Shown here one piece after another: positions 8,508 through 17,800 of a stretch of DNA of 64,000 nucleotides. The position numbers and the translations under genes are program-made. Source of the stretch: Kamptonema formosum PCC 6407 (GTDB lineage: Bacteria; Cyanobacteriota; Cyanobacteriia; Cyanobacteriales; Microcoleaceae). The DNA lies in contig NZ_KB235903.1 in assembly GCF_000332155.1 (NCBI RefSeq), positions 1,760,100 to 1,824,099 of the forward strand, in the 5' to 3' direction. The notes under the pieces were generated by a model. The model saw only the letters and a list, made by a program, of their open reading frames with translations, did no database searches and had not been told where the DNA came from. The stretch's first letter is position 1, and the number at the start of each line of letters is the position of its first letter.

Positions 8508-8978
8508 ATGCACCCTGAGATTGAGGCGCTGCTGGATCACGCGGAAACCCGCTTTCTCAAAAACGAAGAACTCGCAATTTTTAAACGTTATGCGGCAACC
8601 TTAGCCCAGCGTTTAAAAGTTTACGAATTTTTGCGGGATAAGGAAGTAGCTATCTTCCAACCTATTGCCAATCAGCTACAAGAAACTTTTCCCCAAGAGA
8701 AACAGGAAAACTTAGAGCGCTCCCTTACACATTGGCTTCTAGCTTTGCGTCACTGTGCTATGGCTATGTTGCTGAATGACTCGGTGTTTCTAAAGGAACG
8801 ATTGTTAGATTGGCTCTCTGGTATAGTGCAAGCTCACCAAAGCCAAGAGATAGAGGCAACTATTTTGAAGCTGTTACAGGCTCGTTTGAAGGAACTGCTT
8901 TCGGAACAAGCACTAGCCATATTGCAACCATTCTTAGACCAAGCATCAACTATTTTGGTAAGGCCTAATAGCCATTAG
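8508..8978 (+). CDS. Unknown helical protein, slr0146-like position
   Basis: A 156-residue, mostly alpha-helical protein with no signal peptide. By position it matches slr0146 of the V4R cluster. The last residues, after L-D-Q-A-S-T-I-L-V, are R-P-N-S-H-stop and are encoded by the CCATTAG-type heptamer repeat, so the repeat supplies the stop codon. The 3' end of the gene (from about 8914) is part of a 90-base tandem duplication, so a second copy of the last codons lies untranslated downstream. Function unknown. Confidence 0.75.
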   Translation: MHPEIEALLDHAETRFLKNEELAIFKRYAATLAQRLKVYEFLRDKEVAIFQPIANQLQETFPQEKQENLERSLTHWLLALRHCAMAMLLNDSVFLKERLLDWLSGIVQAHQSQEIEATILKLLQARLKELLSEQALAILQPFLDQASTILVRPNSH

Positions 8979-9100
8979 CCATTAGCAATTAGCCATTAGC
9001 CATTAGCCATATTGCAACCATTCTTAGACCAAGCATCAACTATTTTGGTAAGGCCTAATAGCCATTAGGCATTAGCAATTAGCCATTAGCCATTAGCCAT
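8914..9100. repeat. 90-bp tandem duplication of a gene 3' end plus heptamer repeat
   Basis: Bases 8914-9003 and 9004-9093 are nearly identical (one difference seen, near 9069), and the match runs slightly further. Each copy contains the final ~48 coding bases of the upstream gene followed by CCATTAG units. The near-identity shows a recent duplication, probably by slippage or unequal exchange between the heptamers. Confidence 0.85.
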
Positions 9101-9126
9101 TAGTAACCAACAACTAACCACTAACA

Positions 9127-9792
9127 ATGATTAATATTGCCGAATTACTGACACAGCCTCGCCTCCCCGGAAATTACTTTGCAACCGATGCCTATGTCCG
9201 GGGTGACTTGGAACTTGGTTTGCTCGAAAATCGTCGGGGAGATCGTCTTTTAGCACTCCCAGAAACATTTATTCAAGCTATATATAGTGGCTTGGAACAA
9301 GAAACGGGTCAAGCCTCCCGCCTAGTTCTATTTAACTGCGGACGGTGGTGGGGCAAAAATTTCTATGCTCGTTTTTGTGAGGAGGTTAGCGAATACTACG
9401 GCAAACCTCTTTCAGAAATGGAAATGGTGGAATTCGTTCAGTGTCTCCAACAGTGCTGGAAAACTCACGGCTGGGGGACATTTGACCTCGATCCCAGCTA
9501 TACCGAACAGGGCTTTTTGATTGTAAAAATTACTAAATCCATGTTTGCTCAAAAAGCTCCTAAGTGGAACTGTCCAGTATGTTTTCTAGAAGCTGGTATT
9601 TTGAGCGCATTTTTTACTCAACTAACAGGTCGAGACCTTTACTGCGTGCAAACTACTTGCGAGTCTATGGGTGCTGAGTGTAACCATTTTATTTTAGGCT
9701 TAAGCGATCGCCTCCAACCAGCGGAGGCTATGGTTGAACAAGGTCAAGACCACGAAACCATCCTTACACGCCTGTGTGAAAAACGCTCTTAA
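9127..9792 (+). CDS. V4R-domain protein, slr0147-like
   Basis: A 221-residue protein with the same architecture as the first V4R gene: an N-terminal part with G-L-E-Q-E-T-G-Q-A-S, a central W-x-x-H-G-W-G motif, and a C-terminal V4R domain with C-V-Q-T-T-C-E-S-M-G-A-E-C-N-H-F. The three Cys spacing agrees with the first copy, suggesting metal or thiol chemistry or a structural role. By position it corresponds to slr0147. The two V4R proteins may form a heteromer; that is inference. Confidence 0.8.
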   Translation: MINIAELLTQPRLPGNYFATDAYVRGDLELGLLENRRGDRLLALPETFIQAIYSGLEQETGQASRLVLFNCGRWWGKNFYARFCEEVSEYYGKPLSEMEMVEFVQCLQQCWKTHGWGTFDLDPSYTEQGFLIVKITKSMFAQKAPKWNCPVCFLEAGILSAFFTQLTGRDLYCVQTTCESMGAECNHFILGLSDRLQPAEAMVEQGQDHETILTRLCEKRS

Positions 9793-10268
9793 GCGATCGC
9801 ATCAATCTCTGTGTCTTACTAACTCGCTTTCTAGGGGCAATCTCCCTGTGGTTGCCCCTCGGAATCTAGCGATCCCCAATAGCTCAAATACAGTTTAGAC
9901 CCCAAGTCCAGCCAACTGTCTCATAATTAAGCAGATCGATCGATATCCTGATAAATCCAGCTCAAGTTTGTATAAATAAAGTTTAAGGCTAGTGGGCATT
10001 ACTCGCTATAAAGATTTGAATAAATTTATGTATTAATATGGTTAAGTTTGAGAAATATGACATAATTGCGGGAAAGATTATAAAATATATATTAAAATCA
10101 TAAATAAGCGGGTTGCATCCAATAGAGCTTTAACCTTTACTACCACGCTCAAAGCTGGGATAAACTACTTTATTAATGTGTTTTTAGCAAAAGAGATACA
10201 AAAAACCTACCCTGTCTATCCAACCTACTGCTCTATGGGTAGACTTGAAGTCCCCTGCGGAGGTCTAA
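9793..10268. other. 476-bp intergenic region without a visible gene
   Basis: AT-rich in the middle (about 10000-10110). No ORF with coding character, RNA gene or repeat family recognised. A GGAGG ribosome-binding site stands just before the start at 10269. Confidence 0.5.
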
Positions 10269-11429
10269 ATGGATGCAACTGAACTGCTAAAGCGATATGC
10301 AGAAGGTGAAAGAGATTTCAAGCGGGCAAACCTGCGAGGGCTCGTGCTTAGCGTGGTCGATTCCCACAGTGGCGATACCCCTACCCTCGTTTTGGCAAAC
10401 ATCAACGAACAACAGAATAGACCTTACCTAATTGGGGCAAATCTGAGCGAAGCTGACCTCAGTAAAGCTCATCTCAGCCGTGCCAACCTCAGTAAAGCCG
10501 ACCTGAGCGGGGCAAATCTCTGCGGAGCTAACCTGGTAGGAGCAAGTCTGAGCGGAGCCAATCTGACGGGAGCTAACCTAACAGGAGCTAACCTAACGGG
10601 AGCACATTTGAATTGGGCTAATCTGAGTACAGCCAACCTGAGCAAAGCTAATTTGAAGGGTACAGATATGAGCGCTGCTAACTTTAGCGGAGCTATCCTC
10701 AATGATGCCAATCTTGGTAAAGCCTATTTAATTAAGTCTAATCTTTCTCAAGCTCAACTAAACGATGCAGACCTAACTCAGGCTAACCTCAAAGATGCAG
10801 ACTTAACTGATGCCAACCTCAGCGGGGCTGAGTTAGCTAGGGCGAATTTAGCTGGAGCGAACTTGACTCGCGCCGACTTAACGAAAGCGAATCTTTTAAA
10901 AGCTAACCTTAGACGTGCTGACCTTACTGAATCTTACCTAAATTGGGCTAGTTTGGGGGAAGCAGACTTAAGTGAAGCTATTTTGACTAGAGCGAATTTA
11001 AGTAAGGCTGATTTGAGCAAGACTTACCTCAGAAAGATAGTTTTGCACGGTTGTCACCTCAGTGGAATTAATCTCAGCGGAGCGGATCTTGGGGGTTTAG
11101 ATTTAAGTAAGAAGCTGTTAACTGGGATTAATTTGGCGAGCGCATATTTGAGTGAAGCTAATCTCAGCGGTGCTTATTTAATAGAAGCTAATCTCAGCGA
11201 TGCTAATCTTTGTGGAGCTGATTTGAGTGATGCTTGTCTGATGAAAGCTAACTTTATCGGTGCTCGTATGGGCAACATTAACTTAAGTAATGCTAACCTG
11301 ACTGGAGCAAAATTATGCAAAGCCGATTTAATGGGAGCTAATTTGCGAGGAGCGATTCTAACGGAGGCAGATATGAGGGGCGCTAACTTAATTGGAGCAA
11401 TTTTGCCTAATGGTAAGACTTATAACTGA
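10269..11429 (+). CDS. Pentapeptide-repeat protein
   Basis: A 386-residue protein built almost entirely of A(D/N)LxX pentapeptides from about residue 54 to the end, with a short N-terminal segment. Such repeats fold as a right-handed quadrilateral beta helix (Rfr fold). There is no signal peptide or kinase domain, so a cytoplasmic scaffold or binding role is all that can be said. The helix is interrupted near residues 258-266 (R-K-I-V-L-H-G-C-H), which could mark a kink. A GGAGG ribosome-binding site supports the start. It lies just after the V4R cluster but 476 bases away. Confidence 0.85.
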   Translation: MDATELLKRYAEGERDFKRANLRGLVLSVVDSHSGDTPTLVLANINEQQNRPYLIGANLSEADLSKAHLSRANLSKADLSGANLCGANLVGASLSGANLTGANLTGANLTGAHLNWANLSTANLSKANLKGTDMSAANFSGAILNDANLGKAYLIKSNLSQAQLNDADLTQANLKDADLTDANLSGAELARANLAGANLTRADLTKANLLKANLRRADLTESYLNWASLGEADLSEAILTRANLSKADLSKTYLRKIVLHGCHLSGINLSGADLGGLDLSKKLLTGINLASAYLSEANLSGAYLIEANLSDANLCGADLSDACLMKANFIGARMGNINLSNANLTGAKLCKADLMGANLRGAILTEADMRGANLIGAILPNGKTYN

Positions 11430-11430
11430 A

Positions 11431-11476
11431 ATTGACAGTTAACAGTTAACAGTTAATTGTTAACTGTTAACTATCT
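11431..11476. repeat. Heptamer repeat (TTAACAG / TTAACTG units)
   Basis: A short palindromic run of TTAACAGT and TTAACTGT units after the pentapeptide gene. The two orientations can pair as a hairpin between convergent genes. Similar runs occur near 14752, 49705 and 52258. Confidence 0.7.
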
Positions 11477-11493
11477 ATAGACAAGCCTCTTAC

Positions 11494-11820
11494 CTACCGC
11501 AATTTAACAGCAGTGCCAACAGCAGTAATCAACAACAAAGCCCCGGAACTATCTACATTAATTGTCCCTGTGTCAATTTCAACACCGATCACAGCATTAG
11601 CTCCGAGCCGCTTGGCTCGTTGTTCCAACTCAGCCAGTGCATCTTGTTGCCCTTTCCTAAATACCTCTTCATAGCTGCCAGTCCGGCCGCCAATAATATC
11701 GCGAATTCCTGCAAAGAAGTCCCGCAGGGCGTTAGTTCCATAGACTACCTCAGCGGTGACAATCCCCAAGTAGGTATGAACCTCTGCACCGTGAATGATA
11801 TCAGTTGTTGTTACAATCAT
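11494..11820 (-). CDS. YbjQ / UPF0145 family protein
   Basis: A 108-residue protein matching the YbjQ (UPF0145, heavy-metal-binding-domain-like) family along its whole length: start M-I-V-T-T-T-D, G-x-V-x-A-E-V-V-Y-G, a central helix with R-x-x-A-L-A-E-L-E-x-x-A-K-x-L-G-A-N-A-V-I-G-V, and a C-terminal beta strand with A-V-G-T-A-V. Members form pentameric rings in known structures; the cellular role is unclear. Convergent with the pentapeptide gene and divergent from the TPR gene. Confidence 0.85.
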   Translation of the reverse strand: MIVTTTDIIHGAEVHTYLGIVTAEVVYGTNALRDFFAGIRDIIGGRTGSYEEVFRKGQQDALAELEQRAKRLGANAVIGVEIDTGTINVDSSGALLLITAVGTAVKLR

Positions 11821-11939
11821 CCTTTGTTATCCTCAAACACAAAAATCTTGAGCTGATGGAACTCTGTAGAGGAACTACATCTTGCAGCTCAAAGATTCCA
11901 GATCGGTCACACACCAATTTCAACAATCTTTAGAACAGC

Positions 11940-13040
11940 ATGGCCGTGTACAAACAAACTCTATTGGCAGTCAGTACCTTGTTGGCGCTAGTCTTCACCA
12001 CAGCAACGCCACCACTTGTCCTTGCTGCCGAAATATTAGTTCAAGCTAATCCTCAAATAGCTCAAAATCTCGACGAACTCCTCCGCAAAGGGCGGGAGTT
12101 AGTTGACTCTGGACAAATTGCTCAAGCGATCGCACTTTATCAGCAAGCCGCCCGCTTAGATACGAAAAACCCGCGCATCTTCTCCGGTATTGGCTATTTA
12201 GAGGCTCGCCAGGGTAACTTCCAAGCAGCGGCGGAATTTTATCAACAAGCGATCGCCCTTGACCCCAATAACGCCGATTTTCAGTATGCTTTAGGCTTCA
12301 CTTTGGCTCATTTAGAAAATTATCCCGCCGCCGCCACCGCTTACCGCCGCGCTACTCAACTGGATGCCAAAAACATCAACGCCTACCTCGGCCTCGGTGT
12401 TGCCTTATTCCAGCAGCAAGACTACAACGGAGCTTTTCGAGCCTACCAACAGGCGATCGCTCTCGACTCCAAAAACTGGCAAGCCTATTCCTCACTGGGT
12501 ATGGTATTGCTTCAGCAGAGGCGCTATAGCAACGCCGTGCAGGTACTCCAACAAGCTGCCCAACTCGCTCCCAAGCAAGCAGGAGTGCAGCTTAAACTGG
12601 GGACAGCATTGCTCCGCAACGGCAATACCTCAGAAGGTATAGCAGCTTTTGAACAAGCAGCCAAATTGGAACCTCGCAATGCTGAAGTGCAGTTTGAGGT
12701 AGGAACGCTATTGAAGGCTCAGAATGACATTGAAGGGGCATTAACAGCTTATCAGCGAGCAGTGCTGGCAAAGCCGCGTTTAATTGAAGCACACGCAGCT
12801 ATTGGAGAGATTCAACTGGAAAAAGAAGATTATTTTTCCGCAATTGTTACCTTTCGCCGCGTGATTAATTTAGATCCAGAAAATGCGAATGCTTACTATA
12901 ATTTGGGCGTTGGGCTCTTAGCGCAACAACGGAAATCTGAGGCGATCGCAGCTTTTGAGCAAGCTCGCGAGCTTTATCAGGAACAAGGGAAAACTGAGGA
13001 GCTAGAAAAAACTGAGGAAATATTGCAACAACTCAAATAG
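11940..13040 (+). CDS. Exported TPR-repeat protein
   Basis: A 366-residue protein with an N-terminal signal peptide (hydrophobic residues 8-28, A-L-A-x-A-type end near residue 30) and about eight to nine 34-residue tetratricopeptide repeats from residue 45 on, of the form A-x-x-x-Y-x-x-A-I-x-L-D-P-x-N-A-x-x-x-x-x-L-G. It is likely periplasmic or lumenal and involved in protein interaction. No partner is encoded nearby. A short Glu/Lys-rich C-terminal helix follows the last repeat. Confidence 0.8.
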   Translation: MAVYKQTLLAVSTLLALVFTTATPPLVLAAEILVQANPQIAQNLDELLRKGRELVDSGQIAQAIALYQQAARLDTKNPRIFSGIGYLEARQGNFQAAAEFYQQAIALDPNNADFQYALGFTLAHLENYPAAATAYRRATQLDAKNINAYLGLGVALFQQQDYNGAFRAYQQAIALDSKNWQAYSSLGMVLLQQRRYSNAVQVLQQAAQLAPKQAGVQLKLGTALLRNGNTSEGIAAFEQAAKLEPRNAEVQFEVGTLLKAQNDIEGALTAYQRAVLAKPRLIEAHAAIGEIQLEKEDYFSAIVTFRRVINLDPENANAYYNLGVGLLAQQRKSEAIAAFEQARELYQEQGKTEELEKTEEILQQLK

Positions 13041-13059
13041 GCTAATGGTTAATGGCTAA

Positions 13060-13182
13060 TATCATGTCCGGCAAATTACTTACGATCTGTCAAAAGCGAG
13101 CAAAGCGAAGCAATCTCAAAACCTTGCGATTGCTTCGCACAGCGAACAATGACAAGTATTTAACCGGACATGATATAATTGG
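13060..13182. mobile_element. Nested inverted-repeat element, family 2 (copy A)
   Basis: TATCATGTCCGG (13060-13071) and CCGGACATGATA (13164-13175) form terminal inverted repeats. On the right side the end continues as ATAATTGG, identical (inverted) to the left end of the second copy at 56065. Inside lies another palindrome with GAAGCAATC and GATTGCTTCG arms. The core resembles the GAAGCAATC/CAATGACA palindromes scattered through many bacterial genomes. No coding capacity. Confidence 0.75.
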
Positions 13183-13352
13183 TAATGTAACCTACATTCC
13201 TCACCCTTAACGGAATGTAAGGTATTGGCATAAACTAGGATTTGCCCTAACCAACGAAAGCGGTTACTATATCATACAACATATAACTACCTCAAGACAA
13301 ATATCACCTTAACCAAGGCTTAAAGAAGGTATTACTCATTTCTTAATTTAGA

Positions 13353-13423
13353 AGCGGGTGGCGGGAATCGAACCCGCATTATTAGCTTGGAAGGCTAAAG
13401 TTTTACCACTAAACTACACCCGC
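13353..13423 (-). tRNA. tRNA-Gly (anticodon TCC)
   Basis: Read on the minus strand, the acceptor stem GCGGGTG pairs with CACCCGC, the D arm contains TTTAGTGGTAAAA, the anticodon stem TTAGC/GCTAA encloses loop CTTCCAA with anticodon TCC, and the T arm is GCGGG-TTCGATT-CCCGC. The discriminator base is T and CCA is not encoded. It would read GGA (and, by wobble, GGG) codons. Confidence 0.95.
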
Positions 13424-13493
13424 ACAGACTTAAATACCATAACACAGATTTCCCAAAAGTGCAAGTAATCTGAAAAATTTCCTAATCTAGACC

Positions 13494-14726
13494 TTAAAGA
13501 GCTTTCACTGTTAGTCTTAACCACAGTTCTGAATATACGGCTTGACCGCCAGAGTGGGCGGCTTGAAATTGCCAATTTTTGAGCAATTCTTTCGCAAAAC
13601 TTAGATAATCAAAGGTTTTAGCTCCCGACGGCCCTTGAGTGCCATCTTCAACTGGATTTACTTGTCTAATAATAGTAAGCTTTCCTTTCTCATCAATTTC
13701 GACAAGCACTTCAAAAGTTAAAGCAGAACCAGAAATCAGACCAATTTGCAGGGGATCGAGAACAGGCGAAAATTGCCTCTGATTTTGTACTGGTTTAGCG
13801 AGTTGGTCTGGGATATCTCTTTCTCCGCTGCGAATGCTACCTAAATCAAAAGTTGCTATCACACCGCCGTTATTCTGACTCCCAGAGGGTTGAGGCTTTG
13901 GTGAAGGTACGGGTGGTGTTGGCGTTGCAGGTTTACGATCGCCTAAACTAGGTGGTGGATAAGGCATTGCTCTTACAGAACCCGCTCGCACAACAACAGG
14001 CTTTGGAGTTACAGTGGGTTTAGGTTGTGGCGATCGCACAGCAGGTTTTGGGGTTACAGCAGGTTTAGGTGCTGGCTTAGGTTGTGGCGATCGCACAGCA
14101 GGTTTTACAGCTACACTGGGTTTAGGTGCTGGTTTAGGTTGTGGCGATCGCACAGCAGGTTTTACAGCTACACTGGGTTTAGGTGCTGGTTTAGGTTGTG
14201 GCGATCGCGCAGCAGGTTTTGGAGTTACAGCAGGTTTAGGTGCTGGTTTAGGTTGTGGCGATCGCGCAGCAGGTTTTGCAGCTACAGTTAATTTAGGTGC
14301 TGGTTTAGGTTGTGGCGATCGCGCAGCAGGTTTTACAGCTAGAGTGGGTTTAGGTACTGGTTTAGGTTGTGGCGATCGCGCAGCAGGTTTTGCAGCTACC
14401 TTATTCTGAGACTTAGCAATGACTTGAGCATCAGGTATAGTACCCTTGCTAGTTATCGGCTTGGTAGCTATAGGCGGCAATATTTTATTGTTAATTACCA
14501 CCCCAGAAACAGGCTTACGAGATTCTACAATAGGAGGAAGTTCAATCAACTCAACCGATACAGGCTCCTTCTCAACCGTATGCACAGAATCAACAGCACC
14601 AAGACGAATCGAACAGAAAGCCACTGCGTGTAAGACAACAGAACCTAAAAGCGCAGCCATCGATAACATCGGCGACTCAGAGCGGCGCTGGAAAGTAAAA
14701 TTTTTCTTATAAAGCGTTCTAGTCAT
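13494..14726 (-). CDS. TonB-like protein with Pro/Lys/Ala-rich repeats
   Basis: A 410-residue protein with one transmembrane segment (about residues 21-40) after a basic N-terminus, then a long Pro-rich region built from a 19-residue repeat of the type K-P-A-A-R-S-P-Q-P-K-P-A-P-K-P (roughly residues 115-240), and a ~100-residue C-terminal domain. This is the plan of TonB-family proteins: an inner-membrane anchor, a periplasm-spanning rod and a C-terminal domain contacting the outer membrane. The C-terminal V-L-V-E-I-D-E-K-G-K-L-T-I-I-R-Q and A-x-x-L-L-K-N-W-Q-F support this. No exbB, exbD or receptor gene is adjacent. Confidence 0.75.
   Translation of the reverse strand: MTRTLYKKNFTFQRRSESPMLSMAALLGSVVLHAVAFCSIRLGAVDSVHTVEKEPVSVELIELPPIVESRKPVSGVVINNKILPPIATKPITSKGTIPDAQVIAKSQNKVAAKPAARSPQPKPVPKPTLAVKPAARSPQPKPAPKLTVAAKPAARSPQPKPAPKPAVTPKPAARSPQPKPAPKPSVAVKPAVRSPQPKPAPKPSVAVKPAVRSPQPKPAPKPAVTPKPAVRSPQPKPTVTPKPVVVRAGSVRAMPYPPPSLGDRKPATPTPPVPSPKPQPSGSQNNGGVIATFDLGSIRSGERDIPDQLAKPVQNQRQFSPVLDPLQIGLISGSALTFEVLVEIDEKGKLTIIRQVNPVEDGTQGPSGAKTFDYLSFAKELLKNWQFQAAHSGGQAVYSELWLRLTVKAL
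14029..14410. repeat. 57-bp coding tandem repeats, each with a HIP1 octamer
   Basis: GGCGATCGC recurs at 14029, 14086, 14143, 14200, 14257, 14314 and 14371, exactly 57 bases apart, inside the TonB-like gene. Each unit encodes 19 residues of the Pro/Lys/Ala rod. Units differ by a few bases. Copy number probably varies between strains. Confidence 0.9.
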
Positions 14727-14751
14727 AGGAAAATAAGTAATAAATATTGCA

Positions 14752-14838
14752 GTTAACAGTTAACAGTTAACGGTTAACAGTTAACCGTTAACTGTTAACG
14801 TCCTTCTTCCTTCTTCCCTCTTCCTTCTTCCTTCTTCC
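14752..14838. repeat. Heptamer (TTAACAG) and CTTCTTCC repeats
   Basis: TTAACAG / TTAACGG / TTAACTG units followed by pyrimidine-rich CTTCTTCC runs fill the gap between the cyclase gene and the TonB-like gene. Confidence 0.65.
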
Positions 14839-14840
14839 AA

Positions 14841-17800
14841 CTATCTTTTCACTACAAAAGTCAGCACAGTTTCATCAATCCCCTTAAGTTGCAGCGATTT
14901 GTACTTAACAATCTCATCCTCATCCAAATAATCCGCCACCGCCGCCGAAACAATAATCGTATTTGGTTCCGCCGCCTCTTGCAGACGCGCCGCAATATTC
15001 ACGCTGGGCCCAATCGCCGTATAATCCGATCGCTCCTCACTACCAAACATCCCCACCACAGCAGTACCCTGATGAATCCCACAGCGGAAACGCACCAAAG
15101 GAACATCATTAACTCCCACAAGGCCCTGTTCTTGCCAGCGTTCATTTAGCTCATCCAGAGCCAAAAGCATACTCCGAGCCGAAGCCACCGCACGGCGCAC
15201 TTGCTCATTAGGAGTCAACTCCTCCGGCGCACCATAAAGAGCCATCACCGCATCCCCGACAAACTTATCCACCGTACCGCCATTATTGAACACAGCCTTA
15301 GTCATAGCTGCCAAATACTCATTTAATAACTCAGCTACTCGGCGCGATCGCAAGGTATTTGCCAAAGCAGTAAAACCCACAATATCGCTAAATAAAATCG
15401 TAATCAGACGCGGTTCCGGGCGCAAATCTAAACTCAATTCCCCCGCCGCCGCCTTCTTCACCATCGAAGGCGGCAAAAACCTACCTAACACTGACTCAGT
15501 TAAATAAGTATTCAACTGCTGCACCCGGCGCTCATTTTGCTTCAGTGCCACCAAATTTCGCACCTCAGCTAACAGTTCCCGGTCATTAAAAGGCTTAGAC
15601 AAATAAGCATCCGCTCCCCGTTCTACTCCCTCAATTCTAGTATCTTCATCCGCCTTTGCTGTCAACAAAATTACAGGTGTACCCTTGAGCACATCATCTT
15701 CACGAATCATCCGAATCAAATCTAAACCAGACACCACAGGCATCATTAAATCTGTCACAATTACATCCGGGTCGTCACTTTTCGCCATTTCTAACCCCTC
15801 AGCTCCATTACGAGCAAGTACCACAGAAAAATTAGCTTGCCGTAAAATTCTTGCTACATAAGTCCGCAAATCTGGATTATCATCAACCACTAACACAGTA
15901 GGCAATTTTTCGGATTTATCTTCGGCTTTAATTAAATCGCTGGGAATAAATGTCTCTAGTTTTTCCTCTTCCTCAAACATATCTGTCTCCACATCCGCCA
16001 ATTCCACCGCCGCCTTAGCAGAGTGAAAGTCAGCAGGCACTTCTAGCAAGCGATCTGCGGGCAAATGCGTCGTGCCCTTAACCAGCCAAACCGTGAAAGT
16101 AGAGCCTTCACCATAAACCGATTCTACGGAAATTTTACCTGCGTGCAGTTCCACGAGTTCCTTAACGAGAGCTAACCCTAAACCACTACCTTCATAGGAG
16201 CGAGAAGCAGAGCCTTCAGCTTGACGGAAGCGCTCAAATAAGTAGGGAATTTGTTCAGTGCGGATGCCAATACCACTATCTTTGACCTGAAGCAAACAGT
16301 GCGAACTGACATTACTTAAGCTGATAGTAATGTTTCCTCCTGACGGGGTAAACTTCATTGCATTGGATAGAAGGTTATAAAGAACTTTATCAAACCTTTC
16401 AATATCCAAATATAGGGGAGGGCAATTCTCCAATTGAGTAATAAGATTGATACCTTTCTTTTCGCAATAGGGCCGGAAGGATTCAACGGTACTCCGACAG
16501 AATCCTACTAGGTCAGTAGGGCGAAAACTCGGCTGCATCCTACCAGCATCAAGGCGTTGCAAATCAAGTAATTGATTTACCAACCGTAGCAGGCGGCGGG
16601 AATTGCGGAGGGCGATCGCAGCTTGTTCGTAAGGTAAATCCTGTTTCAAACTGACTGCTGACTCCAGAGGCCCAATCGTTAAAGTTAGCGGCGTGCGGAA
16701 CTCGTGAGAGATATTTTGGAAAAATTCAGTTTTGAGGCGATCTGCTTCCAGCAGTCGTTCCGCCTGTTGCCTAGTAGTTTGATAGAGGCGCGATTGTTGC
16801 ACTGCTAGAGATGCTTGGGTGGCGACTACTTGTGCCAGCTCGATTTCCCAGGGAAGCCAGCGGCGGGTGGATCGATTTTGACGGAGGGAAATGCTACCGA
16901 TAATCTTGCCATCAGAGATGAGAGGGACTACCAGTAAAGCTCGTGCAGGCGATCGCAGCGGCAATTCAGTCACATTGAGCTCAGGATGTTCGTTGAGATC
17001 TCCCAGCGCTACTGGTTGTTTCGATAACATCACTTGCTGCAACACCGGATTACCTCGAATCGGTACCACTGACTGAGGCAGAGAATAAGGAGCAACACTC
17101 AAGGATGGGAGATCGGGTTCGCTGAGATCGATCTCGTCCTGAGTGTTTGAGGGCCTGTGTCCTTCGGCAAATTCTCCTACAGCCACCGCATTCATCGTTG
17201 CATCGTAGAGCCCCACGCACTGGACGTACTCATCATCTTCTGTCCACAGAGACAGGGCGCAGCCATCAATATGCAGTGCTTGTCCCAACTGTTGGGTAAT
17301 AGCGGCAAAGATGTTTTGCGGGTCAAGAGAGGAGCGAATCGCTGAGGTGATGGTATTAACAAGGGCCTCTCGTTTTGCTAGTGCTCGAACTTGCTCGTAG
17401 GCCCGCGCTTGGGAAAGGGCTAAAGCGGCTTGGTCAGCAACAGTAATGACTAACTGCACTTCATGATCTTGCCATTGGCGGGAATCCTCAAACTGATGTA
17501 ACGCCAGTACTGCCATTAGTTCCATTTGATAAAACAGTGGCACTATTAAGCTGGTGCAAATATTCGCAGCCGAGTAAGCCTGCTTCCGCTCCCAGTTTTC
17601 GGGGCTCTGTACCCGCTCATCGCTTTGAGCATCTTGGATCACCTCTACATCTAGAGTTTCCCAAACTAAAAGCGGCAAAATGTCGGCGGAGAGGGAAGAG
17701 GAAGAGGGGGAAACTGGGAGAGAGGAAGATAGGGAGGACTCGGAAGATTTAGCTTCCCCATCTCCTCCATCTCCCCATCTCCCCATCTCCCCCGCTCCCC

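Noticed and set aside
10469-10711. Antisense frame opposite the pentapeptide gene
   Set aside because: Shadow of the 15-base codon periodicity of the pentapeptide repeats.
14014-14409. Long + strand frames with repeats of G-L-G-C-G-D-R opposite the TonB-like gene
   Set aside because: They are the antisense reading of the 57-base repeats; periodic DNA keeps all frames open.
13494-14726. Reading the Pro/Lys-rich protein as a cell-wall or collagen-like protein
   Set aside because: The N-terminal anchor and C-terminal domain fit the TonB plan better, and no Gly-x-y pattern is present on the coding strand.
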